Assembly (NCBI GenBank): GCA_902775485.1
Contig: CACYMJ010000015.1
Coordinates: 1 to 42,393 of the forward strand
DNA: 42,393 nucleotides
Direction: 5' to 3'
Source of the DNA: an uncultured Lachnospiraceae bacterium
Lineage (GTDB): Bacteria > Bacillota > Clostridia > Lachnospirales > Lachnospiraceae
In this document: positions 27,048-34,837 of the stretch, piece by piece
Layout of the letters: the number at the start of each line of letters is the position of its first letter
How positions within the stretch are numbered: position 1 is the stretch's first letter
Translations under genes and position numbers: made by a program
The notes under the pieces: model-generated
What the model saw: only the letters and a program-made list of their open reading frames with translations
Told to the model about the DNA's origin: nothing
The model's database searches: none

Positions 27048-29264
27048 ATGGAGACTATTTCAGGTTTTATCAAACATTTCATTTATTCCGACCCGGAAAG
27101 CGGATACAGTGTATTTGAACTTGCCACCGACACAGAAGAAATAACCTGTGTCGGTGCTTTGCATACCGCTTCCGAAGGGGAGATCGTACGCCTGTCGGGC
27201 GAATATGTCACGCACAATCTGTATGGCAGACAGTTCTCGTTTTCACAATATGAATTCTGCGAAGCACAGGATGAGATCGATATCCTGCGCTATCTTTCGT
27301 CCGGTGCGATAAAGGGCATAGGTCCGTCTCTGGCGAGAAAGATCGTTGACAGATTTTCCGTGGATACATTCAGGGTGATCGAGGAAGAGGCCGAACTGCT
27401 CGCACAGATAAAGGGTATATCGCTCAGAATGGCACAGCAGATAGCCGCTGAATTTGCCGAAAAGGCTCAAAACCGCAAGGCCATGCTGTTTCTTCAGAAA
27501 TACGGCGTGTCCGTCAATATGGCTAACAGGATATATAAAAGATACGGCGACGGTATATTTGATGTTATCGAAAAAAACCCGTACAGACTGGCCGAGGATA
27601 TCGAGGGGATAGGATTCAGGACTGCTGACGAGATCGCCAAACTGTCCGGTATAGACAAAAATTCCGAGTACAGGATAAGAAGCGGTATAGTCTATACACT
27701 TTCTTCGGCCGTATCCGAAGGACACATATTCCTTCCGGCGCAGATACTCTTCGACAGGTCGGCGCAGCTCCTTGATACACAAGAAGATGATATAGAGAGC
27801 CAGTGCAGAAATCTTACCGCTGAGAGGAAACTCGTTATGAAGTCAAAGGGCGGCGAGGTAAGGGTATATCTGTCCGGATATTATCACATGGAACTGTCAT
27901 GTGCCCGGATGCTCCTGGATCTCGATCAGGTCCTGTATCACGATACCGGAAAGATAGAACGCGAGATATACGGTTACGAAGAAGAGGATGCCCCTCTTGA
28001 CGAGAAACAAAGGCAGGCCGTTGTAAGTGCGATATCAAACGGGGTATGCGTCATAACAGGCGGACCGGGAACGGGCAAAACAACGATCATCAATGTGTTG
28101 ATCAAATATCTGATGGCCAGAGGTGATGACCTGGTACTTGCGGCGCCTACCGGAAGAGCGGCCAAACGGATGACCGAGGCTACGGGATATGCCGCGTCAA
28201 CCATCCAGAGACTGCTTGGTCTGGCACCGTCCGGAAGCGATAACAGGTTTTCGTACGAGTATAATGAGGACAATCCCCTTGAAGCGGATACGATAATAAT
28301 CGACGAGATGTCGATGGTAGATCTCCCGCTGTTTCGGGCTCTTTTGTCGGCACTTGTTCCGGGAACGAGACTGATAATGGTCGGAGATACAAACCAGCTG
28401 CCGTCAGTCGGCCCCGGTGCCGTGCTCAAAGATATCATAGCCTCCGGGTGCTTTTGTGTGGAGAGGCTTGATAAGATATTCAGACAGGATGAAGCAAGTG
28501 ACATCGTCATAAATGCGCATAAGGTCAATGAAGGCCGGATGCCGGCACTCGATAACAGGAGCACCGATTTTTTCATGCTGCGAAGGAATGATGTAAATCT
28601 TGTGCTTAAGAATATCGTTCTTCTTGTTACCGAAAAACTGCCCGGATATGTGAAGGCCGAACCGTTCGATATCCAGGTACTGACTCCGATGCGCAGGGGA
28701 CCTCTCGGGGTGGAAAATCTTAATCCCATTCTGCAAAGGTATATAAATCCTTCCTCCGTGGAACGGGGAGAAAAAAATTTCGGATCGGTCCTGTTCAGGG
28801 AAGGTGACAAGGTAATGCAGATCCGTAACAATTACCAGCTGGAATGGGAGGTTACCGGAAAATACGGTATAGCAGTCGATAAGGGCCTTGGAGTGTTTAA
28901 CGGTGATATGGGCATCATAGACAGGATTGACAATGTCTCGGAGACTGTTGAAGTTATCTATGAAGAGAATCACAGGGTAAGATATCCGTTTTCAAATCTT
29001 GATGAGCTTGAACTTGCATATGCAGTCACAATACATAAATCTCAGGGAAGCGAGTATCCGGCTGTGGTCATACCTCTGCTTACGGGTCCCAGGCAGCTGT
29101 TTTCACGGAATCTTCTGTACACTGCGATAACACGTGCCAAAAAATGCGTGACCATAGTCGGCAGCGAAGAGACGGTTGAACAGATGGTAAAAAACGCGGA
29201 TGAAAGAGGCAGGTTTACCGGACTTAAGGACGCACTTGAGGAAATGTCGGCAGTTGTTTTATGA
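27048..29264 (+). CDS. recD2: ATP-dependent RecD2-like DNA helicase
   Basis: A 738-residue superfamily 1B 5'-3' helicase. The N-terminal OB-like domain (to about 85) precedes helix-hairpin-helix motifs in GAIKGIGPSLARKIVDRF and the GISLRMAQQIAAEF region. The helicase core has Walker A GGPGTGKT at 338-345, Walker B IIIDEMSMVD, motif III GDTNQLPSVGPG, and the C-terminal VTIHKSQGSEYP and YTAITRAKK. RecD2 acts without RecBC in mismatch, recombination and replication-fork repair. It starts 6 bp after the rod-binding gene, so it appears to ride on the flagellar/shape transcript, and it overlaps comFC by 4 bp. Confidence 0.95.
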   Translation: METISGFIKHFIYSDPESGYSVFELATDTEEITCVGALHTASEGEIVRLSGEYVTHNLYGRQFSFSQYEFCEAQDEIDILRYLSSGAIKGIGPSLARKIVDRFSVDTFRVIEEEAELLAQIKGISLRMAQQIAAEFAEKAQNRKAMLFLQKYGVSVNMANRIYKRYGDGIFDVIEKNPYRLAEDIEGIGFRTADEIAKLSGIDKNSEYRIRSGIVYTLSSAVSEGHIFLPAQILFDRSAQLLDTQEDDIESQCRNLTAERKLVMKSKGGEVRVYLSGYYHMELSCARMLLDLDQVLYHDTGKIEREIYGYEEEDAPLDEKQRQAVVSAISNGVCVITGGPGTGKTTIINVLIKYLMARGDDLVLAAPTGRAAKRMTEATGYAASTIQRLLGLAPSGSDNRFSYEYNEDNPLEADTIIIDEMSMVDLPLFRALLSALVPGTRLIMVGDTNQLPSVGPGAVLKDIIASGCFCVERLDKIFRQDEASDIVINAHKVNEGRMPALDNRSTDFFMLRRNDVNLVLKNIVLLVTEKLPGYVKAEPFDIQVLTPMRRGPLGVENLNPILQRYINPSSVERGEKNFGSVLFREGDKVMQIRNNYQLEWEVTGKYGIAVDKGLGVFNGDMGIIDRIDNVSETVEVIYEENHRVRYPFSNLDELELAYAVTIHKSQGSEYPAVVIPLLTGPRQLFSRNLLYTAITRAKKCVTIVGSEETVEQMVKNADERGRFTGLKDALEEMSAVVL

Positions 29265-29980
29265 TCTTTAATTCACTTCCGGGATCCGTTATGGATCTGA
29301 TCTATCCGAAGATATGTCCGCTATGCGGCAATATAGTACCTTTCGGCCGGGGCATGGTATGTCCCGGCTGCGCCGGCAGGCTTACTTACGCGTGCCAGCC
29401 GTATTGCATGCGTTGCGGCAAACCTGTTGAAGAGGACGAGCAGTACTGCCGGGACTGCACCTGCAGGAAACACAAATACGATGAGGGCAGGGCGGCGCTG
29501 ATATACGATGAGTATATGTCAAAGAGCATATACAGGTTCAAATACAATAACAAAAGAGAATTTGCAGTATTCTACGGCAAAGTGATGGCGGACGTTTTGG
29601 GGGATAAGATCAGGAGATGGAACGCCGATGCGATAATACCGGTCCCGATACATAAGAGCAAGCTGAAAAAGAGAGGTTATAACCAGGCTGAACTGATCGC
29701 AAGGCAGCTTTCGCAGAAATTTAAGATCCCGCTTAAAAATGACATTGTGATCCGCCAAAGTGCCACAACAGTACAGAAAAATCTGGGTGTTGTGGCACGC
29801 CAAAATAATCTCAAAAAGGCTTTCAAAGTAGTCGAAGATAGTGTAAAATTATATTCGGTCCTGGTCGTGGATGATATATATACAACAGGTGCCACGATCG
29901 ACGCAATGGCCGAATGCCTCAAAAATGCCGGTGTCAGCAAGGTGTATTTTGCCGCACTGTGCATAGGACGAGGTAATTGA
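29261..29980 (+). CDS. comFC: ComF family phosphoribosyltransferase-like protein
   Basis: A 239-residue ComFC/GntX family protein. The N-terminal double zinc ribbon is CPLCGNIVPFGRGMVCPGC then CMRCGKPVEEDEQYCRDC. The C-terminal type I PRTase fold contains KKRGYNQAELIA and the PRPP-binding loop VLVVDDIYTTGATI. In Bacillus ComFC is a late competence protein that supports DNA uptake with ComFA. No comFA is visible here, though RecD2, another DNA helicase, lies directly upstream. Its start overlaps the recD2 stop (ATGA), and the next frame begins at its stop. Confidence 0.93.
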   Translation: MIFNSLPGSVMDLIYPKICPLCGNIVPFGRGMVCPGCAGRLTYACQPYCMRCGKPVEEDEQYCRDCTCRKHKYDEGRAALIYDEYMSKSIYRFKYNNKREFAVFYGKVMADVLGDKIRRWNADAIIPVPIHKSKLKKRGYNQAELIARQLSQKFKIPLKNDIVIRQSATTVQKNLGVVARQNNLKKAFKVVEDSVKLYSVLVVDDIYTTGATIDAMAECLKNAGVSKVYFAALCIGRGN

Positions 29981-30007
29981 ATGCAGTATATTCAGGAGGA
30001 AGAAGTA

Positions 30008-30418
30008 ATGGATGTCAAGAATTGTAAGAGATGCAGAAGACTGTTTAACTATATAAGTGGTCCTTATATCTGCCCACAGTGCCGCGAGGAGTTGGAGAAG
30101 AAGTTCCAGGAAGTCAAAAAATATCTGTTTGATAACCGCGGGGCCACTATCTCAGACGTAGCGGAAAACTGTGACATCGATGAAACCCAGATCCGTCAGT
30201 GGATCAGGGAAGAGAGACTTGAGTTCTCTTCCGGAATCGATGTCGGAGTGACATGTGAGACATGCGGAGCTCCGATCACATCCGGACGTTTCTGTGAAAA
30301 GTGTAAAGCATCAATGATAAACGGACTCAAGGAAGCAGGAAAGAGACCTGAGGTTGAGGCACCTGTTCAGAAGAAGCCCCAGACTCACGAGAATAAGATG
30401 AGATTCCTGAATCAGTGA
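30008..30418 (+). CDS. yvyF: YvyF-like flagellar operon regulator (TIGR03826 type)
   Basis: A 136-residue protein with an N-terminal zinc ribbon (CKRCRRLFNYISGPYICPQC), a MerR-like helix-turn-helix (ATISDVAENCDIDETQIRQW), and a second zinc ribbon (CETCGAPITSGRFCEKC). This matches the YvyF family encoded between comFC and flgM in Bacillus, where it affects FlgM expression. A longer frame starts at 29981, but AGGAGG at 29994-29999 with an 8-bp spacer points to the ATG at 30008. The basic tail (VQKKPQTHENKMRFL) is probably disordered. No flgM or flgN follows, unlike Bacillus. Confidence 0.85.
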   Translation: MDVKNCKRCRRLFNYISGPYICPQCREELEKKFQEVKKYLFDNRGATISDVAENCDIDETQIRQWIREERLEFSSGIDVGVTCETCGAPITSGRFCEKCKASMINGLKEAGKRPEVEAPVQKKPQTHENKMRFLNQ

Positions 30419-30419
30419 T

Positions 30420-30827
30420 ATGTTGAATGAAGAAAGAATCAGGCTGATGACGAGAATGGCCGCCTATGAGGAGCGCGAAGGAAAAAAGGACATCGCGATC
30501 TCCGGATACTTCAGGGGCGACTACATCAGCTTCCAATTATTGAAATCGGCTCTGTATGCCACCGTCGGCTTTGCTCTGGCGGTGGCTATGTATGTTTTAT
30601 ATAACATGGAAACCTTTCTTGAGGATTTCTATAAAATGGACATGGTTGAGTTCATGAAGGACATCCTGTCCAAGTATATCCTTGTGATATCGATATATCT
30701 TGTTATCTCATACTTTGTTTACAGTTACAGATATCACAGGGCCAAAAAGCACGTCAAGCAATATAACCAGCTGTTGCGTACGCTGATGCAGATGCTGAGT
30801 ATTAACCGTAAAGGAAGGAAGCTATAA
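30420..30827 (+). CDS. Small membrane protein of unknown function
   Basis: A 135-residue protein with a charged cytoplasmic N-terminus, two clear membrane helices (about 42-61 and 85-105), a short acidic loop between them, and a very basic C-terminal tail (YHRAKKHVKQYNQLLRTL). No enzyme motif is seen and I do not recognise the family. It starts 2 bp after yvyF and overlaps the next membrane-protein gene by 1 bp. Placement next to a larger membrane protein and cdaA suggests a small complex at the membrane, which is inference only. Confidence 0.78.
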   Translation: MLNEERIRLMTRMAAYEEREGKKDIAISGYFRGDYISFQLLKSALYATVGFALAVAMYVLYNMETFLEDFYKMDMVEFMKDILSKYILVISIYLVISYFVYSYRYHRAKKHVKQYNQLLRTLMQMLSINRKGRKL

Positions 30828-31804
30828 TGGAGTCTTTACTGATAGTCAAACAGCAGTTGACCCGGTTCTATACGAGATTTGAAGCGTACATAGTTCCGGC
30901 ACTCAAGTTTCTGGCGATGCTGTTTGCACTTATTTTCATAAACGCAAGTGTCGGATTCATGACAAAACTTAAGAATCCTGCGATCGTACTGATACTCTCG
31001 CTCCTGTGTTCTTTTCTTCCGACAAACGTGATAGTGCTCGTGGCCGGTCTTGTGATAATCGGACACCTGTATGCCCTGTCGCTTGAGTGTGCGGTCATTG
31101 TACTGTTTATATTCATTATAATGTATGCCCTTTATTTCAGGTTCACACCCGGAGATGCCATAGCGGTAATGCTCACGCCTGTTTGTTTTGCGATGCATAT
31201 TCCGTATGTGATGCCGCTTGCCATGGGATTTGTCGGTAATCCGATATCCTGCATCTCGGTTGGATGCGGAACCGCTGTTTATTATATCCTTCATTATGTC
31301 AGTGAACATGAGGATGCTTTGCAGGGCGGAAGTCTTTCGGATCTTGATATTGAGAACATGACCGGCAATTTCAAGACTTTGATAGACGGGATACTGAAGA
31401 ATGATACCATGATAGCCATGATCGTAACGTTTGCGGTAACGATCGTGGTGGTTTATCTGATACGAAGGCTCAAGATCAATTATTCATGGCAGATAGCACT
31501 CGGTGCCGGCCTGATAGTATGTTTTGTTGTCCTTCTTGTTTCGAGCGCCGTTCTTGATGCGGAAATAGGTATAGGAGGAGCGATCCTCAGCCTGTTTGTA
31601 TCGGCCGTTATCGTACTGGTACTGCAGTTCTTTATTTTCAACGTGGATTATTCCAGGGCGGAATATGTCCAGTTTGAAGATGATGAGTATTATTATTATG
31701 TCAAGGCTGTTCCGAAGATCACTTTGGACGCCCCGTCTGTCAGGGTGAGAAGAAATACCGCCCGCCGCGACAGAGAGGATTTTGATGATGAGGATGATTA
31801 TTGA
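30827..31804 (+). CDS. Multi-pass membrane protein of unknown function
   Basis: A 325-residue protein with about eight or nine membrane helices. It has a short loop GNPISCISVGCGTAVYYILH mid-protein, a cytoplasmic stretch at about 165-195, and a strongly acidic and basic C-terminal tail (FEDDEYYYYV at about 284-293, then RRNTARRDREDFDDEDDY). I do not recognise the family. AAGGAAGG 6 bp upstream supports the ATG, and its stop touches the cdaA start in a TGATG. It could be a transporter or a partner of the neighbouring membrane diadenylate cyclase. Neither is shown by motif. Confidence 0.8.
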   Translation: MESLLIVKQQLTRFYTRFEAYIVPALKFLAMLFALIFINASVGFMTKLKNPAIVLILSLLCSFLPTNVIVLVAGLVIIGHLYALSLECAVIVLFIFIIMYALYFRFTPGDAIAVMLTPVCFAMHIPYVMPLAMGFVGNPISCISVGCGTAVYYILHYVSEHEDALQGGSLSDLDIENMTGNFKTLIDGILKNDTMIAMIVTFAVTIVVVYLIRRLKINYSWQIALGAGLIVCFVVLLVSSAVLDAEIGIGGAILSLFVSAVIVLVLQFFIFNVDYSRAEYVQFEDDEYYYYVKAVPKITLDAPSVRVRRNTARRDREDFDDEDDY

Positions 31805-32679
31805 TGTCGGAGATCATTGAATCCATAACCTCGTTTATCGAGCGATATGTTACATGGCTGTCCATTCCTTCCATCAAGTGGACCGATATAGTGGAAGTCC
31901 TGATAATCTCCGTACTTCTGTACAGGGTTCTGGCATGGATCAAAGAGTCAAAAGCATGGTCACTTCTTAAGGGCATAGTGATCATACTTGTGTTTGTCAT
32001 CGTTGCGGCAATGTTCTCGATGACAACGATCTTATGGATAGCAAAGAACATTTTCGGCGTTGCCGTAACCGCAATGGTCGTAGTCTTTCAGCCCGAACTG
32101 CGAAAAGCACTTGAGCAGCTCGGACGTCGTAAGGTTTTGTCCTCGCTTTTCACATTTGACAACAGGATAATCGGCGAAAGATTCTCGGATGAGACGATCA
32201 ATGAGATCGCAAGGGGATCATTTGAAATGGGAAGGGCCAAGACAGGCGCCCTTATTGTCATAGCGCAGAACGATTCTCTTGCGGACTATGAGAAAACAGG
32301 CATCATACTTGATTCCGCCATATCCAGCCAGCTGCTCATAAACATATTCGAACATAATACGCCGCTTCATGACGGTGCCGTGATCGTACGCGGAAACAGG
32401 ATCGTGTCCGCAACATGTTATCTTCCGCTCTCGGAAAATTATGATCTTTCCAAGGAACTCGGGACAAGGCATCGTGCCGGCGTGGGAATATCCGAAGTAA
32501 CGGATTCCATGACGATCATCGTTTCCGAAGAGACCGGAAGAGTCTCGGTGGCATATGAAGGCAATCTTACGAGAAACGTCGATGTGGAGCAGTTAAAGGA
32601 CATGCTTCGCATGATCCAGGGTAAAACATACGAAGAAAAGAAGTCGCTGCGATTGTTTAAGAGAAAGGCCGGTACATGA
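31804..32679 (+). CDS. cdaA: Membrane diadenylate cyclase CdaA (DisA_N domain)
   Basis: A 291-residue enzyme that makes cyclic di-AMP from two ATP. Three N-terminal membrane helices (about 25-95) precede the DAC domain, with catalytic DGA at 190-192 (HDGAVIV) and RHR at 222-224 (TRHRAGVG). The earlier TTG at 31801 is also in frame, but ATG at 31804 fits the family start and the overlap with the upstream stop. It overlaps cdaR by 4 bp. The usual third gene, glmM, is absent. c-di-AMP controls potassium and osmolyte balance and cell wall stability in Firmicutes. Confidence 0.96.
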   Translation: MSEIIESITSFIERYVTWLSIPSIKWTDIVEVLIISVLLYRVLAWIKESKAWSLLKGIVIILVFVIVAAMFSMTTILWIAKNIFGVAVTAMVVVFQPELRKALEQLGRRKVLSSLFTFDNRIIGERFSDETINEIARGSFEMGRAKTGALIVIAQNDSLADYEKTGIILDSAISSQLLINIFEHNTPLHDGAVIVRGNRIVSATCYLPLSENYDLSKELGTRHRAGVGISEVTDSMTIIVSEETGRVSVAYEGNLTRNVDVEQLKDMLRMIQGKTYEEKKSLRLFKRKAGT

Positions 32680-33992
32680 AAGATCTGTTCACAAAAAATC
32701 TCGGCCTTAAGATCGTTTCGATACTTGCGGCTTTCATACTGTGGCTTGTGGTCGTTAATGTTGACGATCCCGTGATCAGCAAGACCTATACGGGTATAGC
32801 CGTAGAGGTTCTTAATGAGGACGTCCTTACCGATCAGGGAAAATGCTACGAGGTAGTGGGTGATACCGGGGTGATAAATGTCGTGGTTACAGCTCACAGA
32901 TCCATACTTGACGGGATGAGCAAGGACTATATTAAGGCAACGGCCGATCTTAAGCTGCTGACGTCCCTTGATACGGTCCCGATCGAGGTCAGATCCACAA
33001 GGTTTTCCGACAGGATAGAATCGGTTACGACGAGGGAGGCCAATCTTAAGATCAACATTGAGAATCTTGTCAACAAGGAGGTCCCGATCTCCGTAGGTCA
33101 CGAGGGTGAGCCGGCAGAAGGATATTTCCTCGCCGGTGTGGAAAATGCACTCTCAACTGTGACTGTAAGCGGACCCGAGTCGGTCGTGAACATGGTTGAC
33201 AGGGTGATGGCCACTGCCGATATAAAGGGAGTTAACAGCGATATTACCGTGACGGAACCGCTGTATGCTTATGACCGTGACCTTACGCTTATAGATGATC
33301 CCAGACTTATCCTTTCAAGAACAGTGACTGAGATCAAATATATAATATATGCATCGAAGACGATACCTATAACAAGCGGATTCTCCGGCACACCGGCTCC
33401 CGGATTCGGAGCTACAGGGTCCGTTATCACGGATCCATCAAGCGTTCTTATAGCCGGAAGAGGGGAAAATTTCGATGATATGGAGGTCATATACATATCA
33501 CCCGATCAGGTATCGGTGGACGGAGCATCATCCCCTGTTGAGACTACCGTTAATATATCCGACTATCTTCCTACGGGTGTTGTGTTTGCGGATCACGCAT
33601 TTGACCCGAATGTGAAGGTTACCGTTGCGATCGATGAGAATCTTCATAAGACGATAGAAGTTCCGATCTCAAATATCACTGTTGAAAACGTTCCCGAAGG
33701 ATACGTTGTCAATATAGTTGATGTCGGAGGAATTGTACCGGTTGAGATACAGGGTATAGGAGATGCATACGACAGGTACAGCGGAGATCTTGCAATAGGA
33801 AAGATAGATGCAGCAACGCTTGTTCCGAGAGGAACAGCCGGTATTCACGAGGGAGCGCCGCTGGCGGTAGGAGAAAACGACGGAAATGTTGTTTTTGATT
33901 TCCCTGCGGGAGTATCTTTGGTCAATCCCGTATCGCTCATGGTCGTTGTAGATCATGTCGGGGATACACCGGTTGTGGTTTTAGGCGAATAA
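32676..33992 (+). CDS. cdaR: CdaA regulatory protein CdaR (YbbR-domain protein)
   Basis: A 438-residue protein with one N-terminal membrane helix (about 8-28, IVSILAAFILWLVVVNVDDP) and then several YbbR-type beta domains. Repeated patterns of the form NVVVTA, PIEVRS, VTVSGPESVVNMV, and the later EVPISNITVENVPEGYVV mark about four units. It sits outside the membrane and modulates CdaA. It is translationally coupled to cdaA (ATGA). The ptsH promoter lies over its last codons and the gap that follows. Confidence 0.92.
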   Translation: MKDLFTKNLGLKIVSILAAFILWLVVVNVDDPVISKTYTGIAVEVLNEDVLTDQGKCYEVVGDTGVINVVVTAHRSILDGMSKDYIKATADLKLLTSLDTVPIEVRSTRFSDRIESVTTREANLKINIENLVNKEVPISVGHEGEPAEGYFLAGVENALSTVTVSGPESVVNMVDRVMATADIKGVNSDITVTEPLYAYDRDLTLIDDPRLILSRTVTEIKYIIYASKTIPITSGFSGTPAPGFGATGSVITDPSSVLIAGRGENFDDMEVIYISPDQVSVDGASSPVETTVNISDYLPTGVVFADHAFDPNVKVTVAIDENLHKTIEVPISNITVENVPEGYVVNIVDVGGIVPVEIQGIGDAYDRYSGDLAIGKIDAATLVPRGTAGIHEGAPLAVGENDGNVVFDFPAGVSLVNPVSLMVVVDHVGDTPVVVLGE

Positions 33993-34001
33993 TGGTATAA
34001 T
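33973..34001 (+). promoter_or_regulatory. Extended -10 sigma-A promoter for ptsH
   Basis: TTGTGG (33973-33978), a 17-bp spacer, and a perfect TATAAT (33996-34001) preceded by TG at 33993-33994, the extended -10 form. The predicted start is near 34008, about 38 nt before the ptsH ATG, with GGAGGAAG as ribosome binding site. Confidence 0.85.
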
Positions 34002-34045
34002 AGTTCCTTGGGGGAATCAATTTCAGATCGGAGGAAGTTGCTCTT

Positions 34046-34309
34046 ATGGTTAGTCAGAGGGTCGTTATCAAGAACCCTACGGGTCTGCACTTAAGACCGG
34101 CCGGAATACTGTGCAAGGAAGCGATGAAGTACAAATCACTCATCACTTTTTCGTTCAGAGAGAGCACCGCAAATGCCAAAAGTGTACTCAGCGTACTGGG
34201 CGCATGTGTCAAATGCGGTGACGAGATCGAACTGGTATGTGACGGTGTCGATGAATCGGAGGCTTTACAGGCACTCATCAATGCGGTGGACAGTGGTTTA
34301 GGTGAATAG
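34046..34309 (+). CDS. ptsH: Phosphocarrier protein HPr
   Basis: An 87-residue PTS phosphocarrier. The active His15 is in TGLHLRPAG and the regulatory Ser46 in NAKSVLSVLG, the site of HPr kinase in Firmicutes. His15 excludes Crh, in which this residue is not histidine. HPr carries phosphate from enzyme I to the sugar-specific PTS enzymes and, when phosphorylated at Ser46, works with CcpA in catabolite repression. No ptsI is adjacent. GGAGG lies 9 to 13 bp upstream. It is monocistronic, with its own promoter and a terminator 10 bp after the stop. Confidence 0.94.
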   Translation: MVSQRVVIKNPTGLHLRPAGILCKEAMKYKSLITFSFRESTANAKSVLSVLGACVKCGDEIELVCDGVDESEALQALINAVDSGLGE

Positions 34310-34318
34310 ATGATACGC

Positions 34319-34343
34319 GGCTCCGCTTTGGCGGAGCCTTTTT
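34319..34343 (+). terminator. Intrinsic terminator after ptsH
   Basis: GGCTCCGC (34319-34326) pairs perfectly with GCGGAGCC (34331-34338) around a TTTG loop, followed by five T's. It ends only 16 bp before the next ATG, so it may be leaky or serve as an attenuator for that gene. Confidence 0.93.
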
Positions 34344-34359
34344 ACGGATAAGACGTCAA

Positions 34360-34830
34360 ATGGAGATCCTGAAACTCATAATATCCAACAAAATACTGGT
34401 AACGGCATTTCTGGGTTATTTTATAGCCCAGATAGTTAAGTGTATCATCGAAGCGGTCATGGATCATACTTTCAGCATAAGGAGACTGTTTTCCGGGAAC
34501 GGGGGAATGCCCAGCTCCCATGCATCAACGGTGTGCGCACTCGCGACGATGACGGGCTTTATTGAAGGAGTCGGAACATTTCAGTTTGCCATGACTGTCG
34601 TGTTTGCCATAGTTGTCATGGTAGATGCGAGCGGGGTGAGAAGGGAAACCGGAAACCAGGCTGTGATATTGAATGAACTTATGGAGTATTTCGGGAAACT
34701 TAAGGACAATCCCCCGAGATTTTCACACGATAAGCTCAAGGAACTGATAGGACACACACCGCTGCAGGTTCAGACAGGTGCAGCTCTCGGTGTGATAATA
34801 GCGGTTGCGGCTCATTTTATCTGGAAATAG
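34360..34830 (+). CDS. YuiD-like divergent PAP2 family protein (DUF212)
   Basis: A 156-residue membrane protein with about four or five helices. It has the family block FSGNGGMPSSHASTVCAL, DASGVRRETGNQA, and a C-terminal GHTPLQVQTGAALG. The motifs are a reduced form of the PAP2 phosphatase signature (PSSH is kept). Members are thought to act on lipid or polyprenyl phosphates, but activity is not established. There is no room for a promoter between the ptsH terminator and this ATG, so expression probably depends on read-through or a promoter within ptsH. It converges on rfbD with a 7-bp gap. Confidence 0.9.
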   Translation: MEILKLIISNKILVTAFLGYFIAQIVKCIIEAVMDHTFSIRRLFSGNGGMPSSHASTVCALATMTGFIEGVGTFQFAMTVVFAIVVMVDASGVRRETGNQAVILNELMEYFGKLKDNPPRFSHDKLKELIGHTPLQVQTGAALGVIIAVAAHFIWK

Positions 34831-34837
34831 ATAAATA

